A stretch of DNA of 64,000 nucleotides from Actinoplanes lobatus (GCF_014205215.1 NZ_JACHNC010000001.1:935001-999000), one strand, 5' to 3'. Positions 9,224 to 19,261 are shown, counted from the first letter of the stretch. Translations and numbers: made by a program. Notes: generated by a model not told the origin, from the sequence alone.

Positions 9224-9706
9224 TCAGGCCGGGACGTGCGCCCGGACGAACGCGGTCACCTCGGCGGCCGTCTCCGGCGGCAGGTCGGCGATCGGCACGG
9301 CGAAGAAGCCGCTCTGCCCGGTCCGCGCGATCAGCAGGCCCGGAGTCTCGTCCAGCCGGTCCACGGCGGCCCACCGGTAGAAGACCTCGGTCAGGTCGCT
9401 GGTCATCCGGACGCCCTGGTCGTCGACCCGGTACTGGGTCGGACGGCCGATCACCCCGGCCATCTTGCCGACCACCGACCGGACGGTCAGCGGCGGAACG
9501 ACCGCGATCAGGCTGACGCCGAGCAGCGCGACGAAGAGCCCCATGGTGCGCTCACCCAGGCTGAAGAACAGGAAGTCGAGCGCGATCAGCAGCACCCCGA
9601 GCAGCCGGGCGAGCCGCAGCTGCGGCCTCATGAACTGCTTGACCGAGACGGCGAGCTGCTCGCGGGTCGGCTGTACGTAGAACGAGAAGTCGGTGGCGGC
9701 ATCCAC
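9224..9706 (-). CDS. YcxB-like domain membrane protein
   Basis: About 160 residues from a GTG at 9706. The opening [12 protein letters not shown] and the PH-like C-terminal half ([28 protein letters not shown]...) are typical of the YcxB-like family, with two adjacent hydrophobic segments between them ([14 protein letters not shown] and [14 protein letters not shown]). The frame stays open upstream to an ATG at 9808 (194 residues) that would abut the divergent FAD enzyme gene; the shorter form fits family lengths. Function unknown. It lies 38 bases upstream of dxr on the same strand. Confidence 0.75.
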   Translation of the reverse strand: MDAATDFSFYVQPTREQLAVSVKQFMRPQLRLARLLGVLLIALDFLFFSLGERTMGLFVALLGVSLIAVVPPLTVRSVVGKMAGVIGRPTQYRVDDQGVRMTSDLTEVFYRWAAVDRLDETPGLLIARTGQSGFFAVPIADLPPETAAEVTAFVRAHVPA

Positions 9707-9806
9707 GACTGTGAGATCGTAGTGAGCCGCAACCCGGAACGGGATAACGATCCGGTACGCGGTCGGCTGAAGATGACGCGCTGATCGCGGGGTAGCGTCG
9801 ATCGGC

Positions 9807-11363
9807 ATGACGCCCATTCCCGGCCGCGCCGACGTGGTAATCATCGGAGCCGGTCACAACGCCCTGGTCTCCGCCATACTGCTGGCCCGCGCCGGGCTCG
9901 ACGTCGTCGTCCTTGAGGCGGCGGGCGTGCTCGGCGGCGCCACGCGTACCGAGCATCCCTTCGCCAAGGTTCCCGGTCTCGGCCAGTCGACCGGCTCCTA
10001 CCTGCTCGGCCTCATGCCACCGGAGCTGCTGAAGACGCTGGACGTGGACATTCCGGTGCTGCGCCGGGATCCGCACTACTTCCTGCCGTCGCCCGGGCCG
10101 GCCGGCTCGCCGTACCTCCTCTTCGGCAGTGACGGCGAGGCCAACCGCGCGCAACTGGCGCCCCGCGACGCCGCCGCCGACGAAGCGCTGGCCTGCGAGA
10201 TCGGCGCGCTGCGCGCCGATCTCGCGCCCTCCTGGCTGGAGGAGCCGGGGTCCGTCGAGGAGATCGCCGACCGCTGGATCCGGCCGCAGCTCCAGAGCAC
10301 CTTCCTGGATCTGGTACGCGGATCGGTCGTCGACTACCTGGGTCGTTTCGGGTTCGCCAGTGAGCTGCTGATCGCCATGTACGCGGTGACCGACGGCCTG
10401 TCCGGGCTGAACGCCGGGCCGGACGATCCGGGCACCGGGCACAACTTCCTGGTCCACAACATGTGCCGGCTGCCCGGCTCGGACGGGACCTGGTTGATCG
10501 CCGAGGGCGGGATGGGCACGGTCTCCCGGGTGTTCGCCGACGCCGCGCGGGCCGCCGGGGCCCGCCTCTACACGGATGCCCGGGTGACGGCGGTGACCGT
10601 GGACGGCGGGGCGGCCAGCGGGGTGGTCCTGGCCGATGGGCGGTCGGTCGCGGCGAATGTCGTTCTGGGTGGCTGTGACCCGTACCAATTGATGGGTCTT
10701 GTCCCTGAAGGTGTTCTGCCGGTCTCGCTCACCGAGCGGATGGCCGCGGTCAAGCGGACGGGAAGCACGCTCAAGGTCAATCTCGCGCTGCGCGATCTGC
10801 CGCGTTTCTCCTGCCTGCCGGAGGGTGCGCCGTCGCCGTTCGGGTCGACCATCCACCTGCTGCCGGGCGACGCCTCACCGATGACGAACCTGCGGCGGAT
10901 GTGGGCCGATGTGCAGGCCGGGGTGCTGCCGGACGAGCCGACCATCGAGTGGTACCTGCACACCACCATCGACCCGTCGCTGCGCGACGAGGCCGGGCAT
11001 CACTCGTCCGCGCTCTTCGTGCAGTCGGTGCCCTTCGAGCCTGCCGGATCTTCGTGGGATCAAGAGCTTCCGGGGTACGTGGACCGCCTGCTCGCCCTCT
11101 GCGACCGGTACGCGCCGGGGACGTCCGACCTGGTGGCCGATGTGATGCCGCTGACCCCGCCGGGGATCGAGAAGCACTTCGGGATGACCGGCGGGCACAT
11201 CCACCACGTCGACAACACGGTCGCCTTCGACCGGCGGATGCCCTATTTCACCGGGCTGGACGGGCTGTACCACGGCTCCGCCGGCGCGCACCCGGCCGGC
11301 AGCGTGATCGGCGCGGCGGGCCACAACGCGGCCCGCCGCATCCTTCGTGATCTGGCCGTTTAG
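9807..11363 (+). CDS. FAD-dependent NAD(P)/phytoene-desaturase-like oxidoreductase
   Basis: 518 residues of the amine oxidase/phytoene desaturase superfamily, closest in appearance to PYROXD2-like proteins. Residues 10-37 form the FAD-binding beta-alpha-beta unit VVIIGAGHNALVSAILLARAG..VVLE with a GxGHN signature, followed by GGATRTEH. A second FAD contact is at the C terminus (GLYHGSAGAHPAGSVIGAAG). The C-terminal GG motif argues for a carotenoid-desaturase-like fold, but no carotenoid genes are nearby, so the substrate is unknown. Its TAG stop interlocks with the TAA stop of the convergent Rieske-fusion gene (shared bases 11361-11362). Confidence 0.88.
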   Translation: MTPIPGRADVVIIGAGHNALVSAILLARAGLDVVVLEAAGVLGGATRTEHPFAKVPGLGQSTGSYLLGLMPPELLKTLDVDIPVLRRDPHYFLPSPGPAGSPYLLFGSDGEANRAQLAPRDAAADEALACEIGALRADLAPSWLEEPGSVEEIADRWIRPQLQSTFLDLVRGSVVDYLGRFGFASELLIAMYAVTDGLSGLNAGPDDPGTGHNFLVHNMCRLPGSDGTWLIAEGGMGTVSRVFADAARAAGARLYTDARVTAVTVDGGAASGVVLADGRSVAANVVLGGCDPYQLMGLVPEGVLPVSLTERMAAVKRTGSTLKVNLALRDLPRFSCLPEGAPSPFGSTIHLLPGDASPMTNLRRMWADVQAGVLPDEPTIEWYLHTTIDPSLRDEAGHHSSALFVQSVPFEPAGSSWDQELPGYVDRLLALCDRYAPGTSDLVADVMPLTPPGIEKHFGMTGGHIHHVDNTVAFDRRMPYFTGLDGLYHGSAGAHPAGSVIGAAGHNAARRILRDLAV

Positions 11364-12910
11364 GCCTTCTTGGTCGCCCTGATCTTGTGGCCGACGCCGG
11401 TGAGGCAGCGGCCACTCGGCAGGTCGAACTTCCAGCCGTGCAGCTGGCAGGTCAGCACGTTGCCCTCGACGATGCCGAACCGGGACAGGTCGGCCTTCAG
11501 GTGCGGGCAGCGGCGCTGCACGGTCCAGTCGCCGAACTCGATGTCCTCGGCGTCGACGGCCTTCTCGTGCTCGTCGTACCAGCCCTCGGCGTACTGGAGG
11601 CGCTCCTCGGAGAGGCACTTGAAGAACGCGTAGACGAACTCGTTGTACTGGCCGATCCGGGCCGCCGAGAAGCGGCAGGACAGGAACAGCGAGTTCACCC
11701 AGTCGCCCTCGTCGATGAAGATGAGGTGCTCGATCAGCTCGCGCTGGGTGCGGAAGCGGTAGCGGACCTTCTCGTCGGCGTACGCCCGGACCTGCTTGCC
11801 CGGGAAGTCCACCACGATCGACTCGACCTCGTCGCCGTCGTAGGAGACCAGGTCGAAGCGGACCGGGCCGCCCACGCCCTTGGCCATGTAGATCGACTCC
11901 TCGAGCAACGGCTCGATCCGCTTCTTCAGCTCGCCGAGGACGTCGATCTCCGGGTGCCGCCAGGACGCCTTCTCGGCCTCGATGACCGGGCGCTTACGCT
12001 CCCGCATCTCCTCCAGGTGCGCCTTCTTGTTGGCGAAGAACTCGTCGACCGGCATCGGGTGCGTGGTGGTCTGCCTCGTGCCGCCGTCGGTCAGCTCGGT
12101 CACGCTGCCGGGCAGCTGGACGACCGCGTTGGTGCCGCCGACCTTCGCGTACTCGGACAGGAACACCGACTGGTCGGGGAAGATGTTGCCCTCGTCGCCG
12201 TGGATGTCGTTGAACTGCCACAGTTCGTCGTCGAGGAAGCACGGCGGACCGGCGATCGGGAAGACGAAGTCCGCCTTCAGGTCGTCGATGTAACGCCAGG
12301 TGCGGTCGAACTGCCGCTCCCGCTTCTGCTTGCCGAACGCGGTCTTCGCGCTCTCCGGCAGCTCGTAGACCATCGGATACCAGATGGCGCCGGAGAACTG
12401 GAGCATGTGCGCGTGCACGTGGCCCAGCTCGTTGAACCGCGTCAGGTCGGCGGGCCGGGCGTCGTTCTGGTTCAGCACGCGGACGCCGTCGTACTCCACC
12501 CAGAGCGACGAGTCACCGATCGGGCCGTCGGTCGGGCTGATCAACGCCTGGATCATCACCTTCAGGCCGCCGTCCAACTCGTGCACCTCGTCGGACTTCG
12601 TCCGCAGGAAGCTGGTGAAGCCCAGCGCCCGCAGCTCGTCCTCGAGCTGGCTGGTCGGGTACTCCGGCAGGAGCACCGTGGCCTTCTTGTTGATGAACCT
12701 CTTCAGGTGCTCCGCGTCGAAGTGGTCCCGGTGCAGGTGGGAGACGTACAGGTAGTCGACGTCGCCCAGGGTCTCCCAGTCCAGCTGGGAGTTGTCCGGG
12801 AACGGGAACCAGGAGGCGAAGTACGCCGGGTTCACCCACGGATCGCACAGAATGCTGCCGGCAGCGGTGTCGATCCGCATGCTCGCATGGCCGGTGCCCG
12901 TGATCCGCAC
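11360..12910 (-). CDS. Metallo-beta-lactamase fold hydrolase fused to a C-terminal Rieske [2Fe-2S] domain
   Basis: 516 residues. The N-terminal UlaG-like metallo-beta-lactamase domain (about 1-260) has the metal motif SHLHRDHFD (His58, His60, Asp62, His63). A middle region of about 170 residues is unassigned. The last about 60 residues are a Rieske domain with ligands Cys468/His470 (RRCPHLKAD) and Cys488/His491 (TCQLHGWKF). Proteins of this build resemble CMP-Neu5Ac hydroxylase-like enzymes, where a Rieske centre is fused to this fold; here the order is reversed. Starts with GTG behind GAGGAG. Reaction unknown; an electron-transfer or oxygenase role is an inference. Confidence 0.87.
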   Translation of the reverse strand: MRITGTGHASMRIDTAAGSILCDPWVNPAYFASWFPFPDNSQLDWETLGDVDYLYVSHLHRDHFDAEHLKRFINKKATVLLPEYPTSQLEDELRALGFTSFLRTKSDEVHELDGGLKVMIQALISPTDGPIGDSSLWVEYDGVRVLNQNDARPADLTRFNELGHVHAHMLQFSGAIWYPMVYELPESAKTAFGKQKRERQFDRTWRYIDDLKADFVFPIAGPPCFLDDELWQFNDIHGDEGNIFPDQSVFLSEYAKVGGTNAVVQLPGSVTELTDGGTRQTTTHPMPVDEFFANKKAHLEEMRERKRPVIEAEKASWRHPEIDVLGELKKRIEPLLEESIYMAKGVGGPVRFDLVSYDGDEVESIVVDFPGKQVRAYADEKVRYRFRTQRELIEHLIFIDEGDWVNSLFLSCRFSAARIGQYNEFVYAFFKCLSEERLQYAEGWYDEHEKAVDAEDIEFGDWTVQRRCPHLKADLSRFGIVEGNVLTCQLHGWKFDLPSGRCLTGVGHKIRATKKA

Positions 12911-13034
12911 TTTGATCGCTCCTCTGCTGACTGCGTTTTTGACCGCCTCGAAACTACAGCCGGGTTGCTGGGTTCCGCCCGTCGACCCCGTGACAGACTG
13001 TTTTCCGATTCAACATCGACTAGGAGGTCGCCAC

Positions 13035-13274
13035 GTGGCTGCGGAAGAACACCACGAGGAGGTCTACGCGCCCGACCAGCTGAAGCCCGGCAACCGCAAG
13101 CGGGCCCAGAAGGGCGCGATCATCTCGGCCGCCATCATGTTGCTCTTCTTCTGGGGCAACCAGCAGGGCAACACCGAGAAGGTCTGGCTCGCCGTCATCG
13201 CCGTGGGCCTGATCGCCATCATCATCGGCGACGCCGTCCTGCGCCGCAGCGGCCTCCGGCCGAGCGACCAGTAG
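13035..13274 (+). CDS. DUF2631 small membrane protein
   Basis: 79 residues from a GTG with TAGGAGGTCG just upstream. A hydrophilic acidic/basic N terminus (EEHHEEVYAPDQL) precedes two transmembrane helices (IISAAIMLLFFWG and VWLAVIAVGLIAIIIGDAVL) and a short basic tail. This matches the actinobacterial DUF2631 family, found near dxr/rip in mycobacteria too (Rv2876 type). Function unknown. Followed by a strong hairpin terminator. Confidence 0.88.
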   Translation: MAAEEHHEEVYAPDQLKPGNRKRAQKGAIISAAIMLLFFWGNQQGNTEKVWLAVIAVGLIAIIIGDAVLRRSGLRPSDQ

Positions 13275-13289
13275 CCCCTCGGCTCACGA

Positions 13290-13319
13290 AAAAGAGGGGG
13301 CCCCTCGGCCCCCTCTTTT
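13290..13319. terminator. Bidirectional intrinsic terminator
   Basis: Perfect 13-bp stem AAAAGAGGGGGCC (13290-13302) / GGCCCCCTCTTTT (13307-13319) with a 4-base loop. A/T tracts on both sides give a T run in either direction. It lies 15 bases after the DUF2631 stop and 13 bases before the end of the convergent DivIVA-type gene. Confidence 0.9.
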
Positions 13320-13332
13320 CGGTTTCGCTCAC

Positions 13333-14568
13333 TCAGCGGCGCCGCAGCAGGATGTCCTTCACCTCGCGCAGCGCGGCGTCGACCTCGGCCTCGAAGTAGC
13401 CGTTCGGCACCAGACCGAACTGCAGCATGTCGAGGTCGTTCTCGTTCACCGGCATCGGGCCGCGGCCGGTCATCGCCTGCAGGATGCCCTCGAACAGCCG
13501 GTCCACCTGCATCGGGTCGTAGCCGCTGCCGAACCGGCGGGGCTGGAACGTGCGGCGCAACTGGTCCACCCGGTACAGCTCGCCACCCGGCTCACCCAGC
13601 GGCGGGCCGAGCTGCGGCTGCTGCGGGCCGTAACCCCCGCCGTACGGCGGGCCGCTCATCGGCGCGCCCGGCATCGGCGAACCGGGCATGGCCATCGGCG
13701 AACCCGGCATCGGGGCGCCCGGCATCTGGCCGTAACCGCCGCGCTGGTCCCGCTCGGGCATCCGGATCTCGGCGGTCATGTCGGCCTTGCCGTGCCGGCC
13801 GGGCTCGAAACCGTCGTAGCCGCCCTGGTCGTAACCACCCTGGTCGTAGCCGGGCGGCGGGCCGGGCCGCTGCGGAGGCTGCTGCTGCGGGGGCTGCTGG
13901 CCGTAACCGGTGGGCTCGTCGTACCGCCCGTACGGGTCGGGGCCGGGCGGAAGCTGCTGCTGCTGCCGCTGCGGCATCTGCGGGGGCAGCATCCGGTCGT
14001 CACGCACCGGTGCGGGCAGCCGCTCGGTCGGCGGGGACGCCATCCGGGCCGCCGGGTTCATGGCCGGGCCGGCCGGCTGCTGCGGGCCGCCGAAGCCGCC
14101 CTGACCGGGCATGCCCTGCGGCTGCATGCCGCCGCCCGGCGGGTAACCCTGGCCGGGGGGCGGGAAGCCCTGCCCCTGCTGCATGCCACCGGGACCGCGG
14201 TCGTAACCGCCACGATCGAAGCCCTGGCCGGGCCCGGGGCCCATCGACGGGGGGCCGGAGGCGGAGGCGGCGGTCAGGCCGCTGCGCATGGAGTCGCGCA
14301 TGGGATCCGGAGCGGGACGCCCGCCCCGCTCCTCGAACTCGGCGAGCTGCCGCTCCACCCGGTCGAGGTGCAGGTCGACCTGCCACTCGTCATAGCCGCC
14401 GAAGCGCACACGGAAGACGACGTCGTGCACCTCCTGCGCCGCCACCGGCGGGCCGACCTGCTCCCCGGCCAGGGTCGCCTCGACCCGGTCCAGGAAGGCG
14501 TCGACCTCGTCGACCTTGTAGCCACGCCGCAGCGCACGCCTTCGGAAACGCTGCCCCTGACTCGTCAC
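13333..14568 (-). CDS. DivIVA-domain protein with long Pro/Gly/Gln-rich linker
   Basis: About 411 residues from a GTG at 14568 (GGGAG just upstream; an in-frame GTG at 14580 is the alternative). Residues about 1-85 form a DivIVA-like segment (FRRRALRRGYKVDEVDAFLDRVEATLAG and a second YDEWQVDLHLDRVERQL). Residues about 90-320 are low complexity with PGQGFPPPGQGYPPGG, PMPGSPM-type and GGYDQ repeats. Residues about 325-411 form another DivIVA-like helical unit (FGSGYDPMQVDRLFEGIL, FEAEVDAALREVKDILL). This is a polar-growth or cell-division type scaffold by family; it is not the canonical coiled-coil Wag31, so its partner is unknown. Confidence 0.85.
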   Translation of the reverse strand: MTSQGQRFRRRALRRGYKVDEVDAFLDRVEATLAGEQVGPPVAAQEVHDVVFRVRFGGYDEWQVDLHLDRVERQLAEFEERGGRPAPDPMRDSMRSGLTAASASGPPSMGPGPGQGFDRGGYDRGPGGMQQGQGFPPPGQGYPPGGGMQPQGMPGQGGFGGPQQPAGPAMNPAARMASPPTERLPAPVRDDRMLPPQMPQRQQQQLPPGPDPYGRYDEPTGYGQQPPQQQPPQRPGPPPGYDQGGYDQGGYDGFEPGRHGKADMTAEIRMPERDQRGGYGQMPGAPMPGSPMAMPGSPMPGAPMSGPPYGGGYGPQQPQLGPPLGEPGGELYRVDQLRRTFQPRRFGSGYDPMQVDRLFEGILQAMTGRGPMPVNENDLDMLQFGLVPNGYFEAEVDAALREVKDILLRRR

Positions 14569-14605
14569 AACGTCTCCCACTCCGCTCGCTGGGACCTACG
14601 CCCAG

Positions 14606-15784
14606 TCACTGTGCCACCTCCGCGTCGGCTGCGGCGCCCCCTGCGCTCGCGTGCGTCAGCTCGCCCGCGGCCAGTTGGCCGCATGCGCCGTCGATCTCCC
14701 GCCCCCGGGTGTCGCGAACGGTCGTCGCGACGCCGGCCTCACGCAGCCGGCGGACGAACTCGCGCTCGACCGGTTTGGGACTGGCATCCCACTTGCTGCC
14801 CGGTGTCGGGTTGAGCGGGATGAGATTCACATGGGCCAGCTTGCCGTTCAGAAGGCGGCCCAGCAGATCGGCACGCCAGGGCTGATCGTTTACGTCCCTG
14901 ATCAGGGCGTATTCGATGGAAACCCGACGGCCGGTCTGCGCCGCGTAGTCGAACGCGGCATCGAGCACCTCGGCCACCTTCCAACGCTGGTTGACGGGCA
15001 CAAGCTCATCGCGCAGATCATCATCGGGGGCATGCAGTGACAGCGCAAGAGTCACCGAGAGCTGTTCAGCGATCAACCGGCGCATTGCGGGCACCAAACC
15101 CACCGTGGACACGGTGATGTGCCGTTGTGACAGCCCGAGCCCCTCCGGAGCGGGCGCGATGAGCCGCCGCACCGCCTCGATGACCCGCGGATAGTTGGCC
15201 AGCGGCTCGCCCATCCCCATGAAGACCACCCGGGACAGGCGCGGCGGGGAGCCGGTGACCGCACCGGACGCCGCCACACCGGCCAGGTAGACCACCTGGT
15301 CCACGATCTCCGCCACCGACAGGTTGCGGGTCAGGCCCTGCTGGCCGGTCGCGCAGAACGGGCACGCCATACCGCAGCCGGCCTGGCTCGACACACAGGC
15401 GGTCACCCGGTCCGGATAGCCCATCAGGACGCTCTCCACGAGCGCGCCGTCATGCAGCTTCCACAGCGTCTTGCGCGTCGCGCCGTCGTCGCACGCCTGC
15501 TCCCGGATCGGGGTCAGCAGGGTGGGCAGCAGGTCCGCGGTGAGCCGCTCGCGCGTCGCGGCCGGCAGGTCCGTCATCTCGGAGACGTCCCGCACCAGGC
15601 GGCCGAAGTAGTGGGTGGAGAGCTGCTTGGCCCGGAACGCGGGCTCGCCCAGGCTCGCCACCGCGCTCTTGCGGCCGGCGAGGTCCAGGTCGGCGAGGTG
15701 GCGTGGGGGCATGCTCGGACGGCGGCGGGTACTGACCGCGTCTGGCTGGTCGGGGCTGATCGGGATGACCGGAAGAATCGTCAT
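14606..15784 (-). CDS. rlmN: 23S rRNA (adenine-C2)-methyltransferase RlmN
   Basis: 392 residues. Radical SAM enzyme that methylates A2503 of 23S rRNA (and A37 of some tRNAs). The cluster motif CxxxCxxC is CGMACPFC with Cys137, Cys141 and Cys144. SAM-binding region [16 protein letters not shown]; the methyl-carrying Cys is in [14 protein letters not shown] near the C terminus. Lies 43 bases downstream of cdsA on the same strand. Confidence 0.96.
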   Translation of the reverse strand: MTILPVIPISPDQPDAVSTRRRPSMPPRHLADLDLAGRKSAVASLGEPAFRAKQLSTHYFGRLVRDVSEMTDLPAATRERLTADLLPTLLTPIREQACDDGATRKTLWKLHDGALVESVLMGYPDRVTACVSSQAGCGMACPFCATGQQGLTRNLSVAEIVDQVVYLAGVAASGAVTGSPPRLSRVVFMGMGEPLANYPRVIEAVRRLIAPAPEGLGLSQRHITVSTVGLVPAMRRLIAEQLSVTLALSLHAPDDDLRDELVPVNQRWKVAEVLDAAFDYAAQTGRRVSIEYALIRDVNDQPWRADLLGRLLNGKLAHVNLIPLNPTPGSKWDASPKPVEREFVRRLREAGVATTVRDTRGREIDGACGQLAAGELTHASAGGAAADAEVAQ

Positions 15785-15827
15785 GGCGTATCCAGTCTCC
15801 CACGTTCGCCGAGTGTCTCGCCCATAG

Positions 15828-16730
15828 CTAGCTCGGGGCGATGATCGCGAAGAGCAGGTACGCGGTCGGAACGGCGAACAGGATCGAGTCCAGCCGGTCC
15901 ATCAGGCCGCCGTGCCCGGGCAGCAGGTTGCTCATGTCCTTCACGCCGAGATCCCGCTTGAGCATGGACTCGGCCAGGTCGCCGAGCACCGCCACCACCG
16001 AGATGACCGCGCCGAACAGCAGGCCCCCGTAGACCGGCACGTCGAGCAGGAAGAAGAGCAGCGCGCCGCTGCCGATGGCGGCCGCCGTGACCGAACCGGC
16101 GAAGCCCTCCCACGACTTCTTCGGGCTGATCTTCGGAGCCATCGGATGCTTGCCGAGGAACACGCCGGCGGCGTACCCACCTGTGTCCGAGAGCACCACG
16201 GCGACCAGGGTGCAGATCACCCGCAGCGGGCCGTCGTCCATCTGCACCAGCATGGCCGCGAAGCTCAGCAGGAACGGGCCGTAGACGGCGATCAGGAGAC
16301 TGGGGGTGAAGTCCCGGCGGACCGCGGCCACCCCGTCGGCGAGACGCCACAGGACCGCGGCGCCGACCGTGGCGACCAGGCCCAGGGTCAGCGCGTCGAC
16401 GCCCTCGAACCAGGCCAGGCCGATCATCACGGTGCTGCCGGCGATCAGCGGGATCAGCGGCGGGCGGGCACCGGTGGTGGCCAGCGCGCGGGCCATCTCC
16501 CAGGCGCCGACGCCGGAGGCCACCACGAGGACGGCCAGCAGGGCGATCGGCTCGATCAGCAGGGACGCCAGAACGATCAGGCCCAGGCTGAGGCCGACCG
16601 CGATGGCGGCGGGCAGGTTACGGCCGGCACGGCTGCCACCCTGCGGTTTGCGGCCTTTCCCGGCACGGCGGCGGCCCTTGCCGCCGCTCCTGGCGGTCTC
16701 TGCCGGCTGCGGGTTACCGGGCTCGATCAT
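15828..16730 (-). CDS. cdsA: Phosphatidate cytidylyltransferase
   Basis: About 300 residues from the ATG at 16730 (GGAACGGAA upstream); a TTG at 16781 would add 17 residues. After a basic Lys/Arg/Gly-rich cytosolic arm there are about seven transmembrane helices. The C-terminal CDP-alcohol signature is present: [22 protein letters not shown], then [31 protein letters not shown] and [13 protein letters not shown] ending. Makes CDP-diacylglycerol for phospholipid synthesis at the inner membrane. Separated from frr by about 220 bases and a hairpin, so it likely has its own promoter. Confidence 0.96.
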   Translation of the reverse strand: MIEPGNPQPAETARSGGKGRRRAGKGRKPQGGSRAGRNLPAAIAVGLSLGLIVLASLLIEPIALLAVLVVASGVGAWEMARALATTGARPPLIPLIAGSTVMIGLAWFEGVDALTLGLVATVGAAVLWRLADGVAAVRRDFTPSLLIAVYGPFLLSFAAMLVQMDDGPLRVICTLVAVVLSDTGGYAAGVFLGKHPMAPKISPKKSWEGFAGSVTAAAIGSGALLFFLLDVPVYGGLLFGAVISVVAVLGDLAESMLKRDLGVKDMSNLLPGHGGLMDRLDSILFAVPTAYLLFAIIAPS

Positions 16731-16903
16731 CGATTCCGTTCCGGGGTACGCGGGCGGCGCTGCCGCTGGTTGCAAAGACAATGCCGACCCCTACCTCATG
16801 CTCACAGAAACCGTGCAGAGCGTACTGCAAAGGTGACGGTAGAACAGGGTTCGAGATGGCCGGGAATTTAACCATCCGTGAACCAGGACCGGCCGAACAG
16901 GCG

Positions 16904-16942
16904 GAAGCCCGGCACACCTGTCGGCGAGGCGGGCCGGGCTTC
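16904..16942 (-). terminator. Hairpin downstream of frr
   Basis: 10-bp perfect stem GAAGCCCGGC (16904-16913) / GCCGGGCTTC (16933-16942) with a 19-base loop, starting 10 bases after the frr stop on the minus strand. No T tract, as is common in high-GC actinobacteria. Confidence 0.6.
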
Positions 16943-16951
16943 GTCCGGTGC

Positions 16952-17509
16952 TCAGACCTCGAGCAACTCGGCTTCCTTGTGCTTGAGAAGCTCGTCGATC
17001 GCGGCGACGTAGCGGTGGGTGACGTCGTCGAGTTCCTTCTCGGCGCGACGGCCGTCGTCCTCGCCGGTCTCGCCGTCCTTGACCGCCTTGTCGATCTGGT
17101 CCTTGGCCTTGCGGCGGACGTTACGGATCGCGACCCGGCCGTCCTCGGCCTTGCCGCGGGCCACCTTGATCATCTCTCGGCGGCGCTCCTCCGTCATCTG
17201 CGGGAGGTGGATGCGCAGCTGCGTACCCTCGTTGTTGGGGTTGACCCCGAGATCGGAGTCACGGATCGCCCGCTCGATCGGGCCCAGCTGAGACGCGTCG
17301 TAGGGCTTCACGATGACCATGCGCGGCTCCGGGACGCCGACGGACGCCATCTGCGTCACCGGCGTGGGCGCACCGTAGTAGTCGACCAGGATCTTGGAGA
17401 ACATCGCGGGAGTAGCCCGGCCGGTACGGATGGCGGCGAACTCCTCCTTGGCGTGCTCGACCGCGCTCTCCATCTTCTCCTCGGCCTCGAAGAGGGTTTC
17501 CTCGATCAC
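16952..17509 (-). CDS. frr: Ribosome recycling factor
   Basis: 185 residues, the standard length. Splits post-termination 70S ribosomes together with EF-G. Recognisable segments: [23 protein letters not shown] near residue 25, the [11 protein letters not shown] strand, ESDLGVNP-type [28 protein letters not shown] and the C-terminal [14 protein letters not shown]. Lies 58 bases downstream of pyrH; pyrH-frr is a conserved bacterial pair. Confidence 0.97.
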   Translation of the reverse strand: MIEETLFEAEEKMESAVEHAKEEFAAIRTGRATPAMFSKILVDYYGAPTPVTQMASVGVPEPRMVIVKPYDASQLGPIERAIRDSDLGVNPNNEGTQLRIHLPQMTEERRREMIKVARGKAEDGRVAIRNVRRKAKDQIDKAVKDGETGEDDGRRAEKELDDVTHRYVAAIDELLKHKEAELLEV

Positions 17510-17567
17510 CGGCTCTTCTCGCCTCCTTGCTGTCTTCGGTGGTGCGGGATGTGGGGACGGAGCGCGA

Positions 17568-18329
17568 TCAGTCGGCGGTGATCAGGGTCCCGATCCGCTC
17601 GCCGGCACACGCGCGCACGATGGTGTCGTCGCCCTCGGCGCCGAAGACCAGCATCGGGAGCTTGTTCTCCTCGCAGAGGCTGAACGCGGCCTGGTCGGCC
17701 ACCCGCAACCCGCGCTGGAGGACGCCCTGGAAGGTGATGGTCTCCAGTTTCCGGGCGGTGGGGTCGATCCGGGGGTCGGCGGTGTAGACCCCGTCCACGC
17801 CGTTCTTGCTCATCAGCACCATGTCCGCGTGGATCTCCAGCGCACGCTGGGCGGTCACCGTGTCGGTGGAGAAGTACGGCATGCCGGCGCCCGCGCCGAA
17901 GATCACGACCCGGCCCTTCTCCAGGTGACGGATCGCACGGAGAGGAAGGTACGGCTCGGCGACCTGGGCCATCGTGATGGCGGTCTGCACGCGGGTCTCG
18001 ATGCCCTCCTTCTCCAGGAAGTCCTGGAGGGCCAGGCAGTTCATCACCGTGCCGAGCATGCCCATGTAGTCCGCCCGGTTGCGGTCCATGCCGCGCTTCT
18101 GCAGCTCCGCGCCACGGAAGAAGTTGCCGCCGCCGACCACCACGGCGACCTGGATGCCGCGCCGCGTCACGGTCGCGATCTGCTTCGCCAGCGACTGGAC
18201 CACGTCGGGCTCGACCCCGACCGCGCCGCCGCCGAAGACTTCGCCGGAGAGTTTGAGCACGACCCGCCGTGGCCGCATGGGCGGCGGGTTCTCGTCAACC
18301 GTGGCGGACTGCTCGGTCACCATCGTCAT
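17568..18329 (-). CDS. pyrH: UMP kinase
   Basis: 253 residues; phosphorylates UMP to UDP in the pyrimidine pathway (amino-acid kinase fold, hexameric, GTP-activated and UTP-inhibited by family). Phosphate-binding start [45 protein letters not shown]; the uracil-binding C-terminal half with [21 protein letters not shown] and [13 protein letters not shown]. An N-terminal 15-residue extension precedes the core; ATG at 18329 is used. Separated from tsf by a hairpin terminator. Confidence 0.97.
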   Translation of the reverse strand: MTMVTEQSATVDENPPPMRPRRVVLKLSGEVFGGGAVGVEPDVVQSLAKQIATVTRRGIQVAVVVGGGNFFRGAELQKRGMDRNRADYMGMLGTVMNCLALQDFLEKEGIETRVQTAITMAQVAEPYLPLRAIRHLEKGRVVIFGAGAGMPYFSTDTVTAQRALEIHADMVLMSKNGVDGVYTADPRIDPTARKLETITFQGVLQRGLRVADQAAFSLCEENKLPMLVFGAEGDDTIVRACAGERIGTLITAD

Positions 18330-18374
18330 GAGACCCGCCTTCCCTTCGCTATCTGCAGGAGACCTTATGCGACC

Positions 18375-18410
18375 GGGAGGCCGGGCGCTGAATCGCGTAC
18401 CCGACCTCCC
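18375..18410 (-). terminator. Hairpin downstream of tsf
   Basis: Arms GGGAGGCCGGG (18375-18385) and CCCGACCTCCC (18400-18410) pair with one mismatch around a 14-base loop, 20 bases after the tsf stop. Consistent with termination of the rpsB-tsf transcript before pyrH. Confidence 0.7.
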
Positions 18411-18430
18411 GTGCCACAGCGTTACTCGCC

Positions 18431-19261
18431 TTACTCCTGGCCGACCTCGTACCGGACGAAGCGGGTGACCTCGATGCCGGACTCGCTGACGACCTGCTTG
18501 ACCGTCTTCTTGTTGTCGACGACCGAAGCCTGCTCGAGCAGGACGAAGTCCTTGAAGAAGGAGTTCACCCGGCCCTCGATGATCTTGGGCAGGGCCTGCT
18601 CCGGCTTGCCCTCCTCACGAGCGGTCTGCTCGGCCACGCGGCGCTCGGTCTCGACGACCTCGGCCGAGACCTCCTCGCGGGTGAGGAACCTCGGGCGCAT
18701 CGCGGCGATCTGCATGCCGACCGCGCGGGCGTCGTTGTCGGCCGCCTCGTCGCTCTTGCCGGTGTACTGCACCAGGACGCCGACCTGCGGCGGCAGGTCC
18801 TGAGCCTTGCGGTGCAGGTAGACCGCGACGGTGCCGTCGACGATCGTGAAGCGGTTGACCACGATCTTCTCGCCGATCTTGGCGGCGTAGTCCTGGACCA
18901 GGTCGGCGACGGTCTTGCCGTCCTCGATCGTGGCGGCCAGCAGCGCGGCGGCGTCGGCGATCTTGTTGTCCTCACCGAACTTGACCAGCCGGTCGCCCAG
19001 GGCGACGAAGTCCGGGGTCTTCGCGACGAAGTCGGTCTCGCAGTTCAGCTCGAGCAGCGCGCCGCCCGAGTGGCTGACGATGCCGTTCGCGGCGGTCCGG
19101 CCGGCCCGCTTGCCGACGTCCTTCGCACCCTTGATGCGGAGGAACTCGACGGCCTTGTCGAAGTCGCCCTCGGACTCCTCGAGCGCCTTCTTGCAGTCCA
19201 TCATGCCGGCACCGGTGAGGTCGCGGAGCTTCTTGACGTCCGCGGCGGTGTAGTTAGCCAT
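18431..19261 (-). CDS. tsf: Translation elongation factor Ts
   Basis: 276 residues. Nucleotide exchange factor for EF-Tu. N-terminal UBA-like part with [19 protein letters not shown] (residues about 10-28), then the EF-Tu contact region [22 protein letters not shown]-terminal core of two related subdomains follows. Transcribed directly after rpsB with a 29-base gap, the usual rpsB-tsf operon. Confidence 0.97.
   Translation of the reverse strand: MANYTAADVKKLRDLTGAGMMDCKKALEESEGDFDKAVEFLRIKGAKDVGKRAGRTAANGIVSHSGGALLELNCETDFVAKTPDFVALGDRLVKFGEDNKIADAAALLAATIEDGKTVADLVQDYAAKIGEKIVVNRFTIVDGTVAVYLHRKAQDLPPQVGVLVQYTGKSDEAADNDARAVGMQIAAMRPRFLTREEVSAEVVETERRVAEQTAREEGKPEQALPKIIEGRVNSFFKDFVLLEQASVVDNKKTVKQVVSESGIEVTRFVRYEVGQE

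Noticed and set aside
13600..14260. Possible tandem repeat array or CRISPR-like periodicity
   Set aside because: The periodicity is codon-level repetition of Pro/Gly/Gln/Met in the DivIVA-type protein, not spaced identical repeats. No CRISPR array is seen anywhere in the window.
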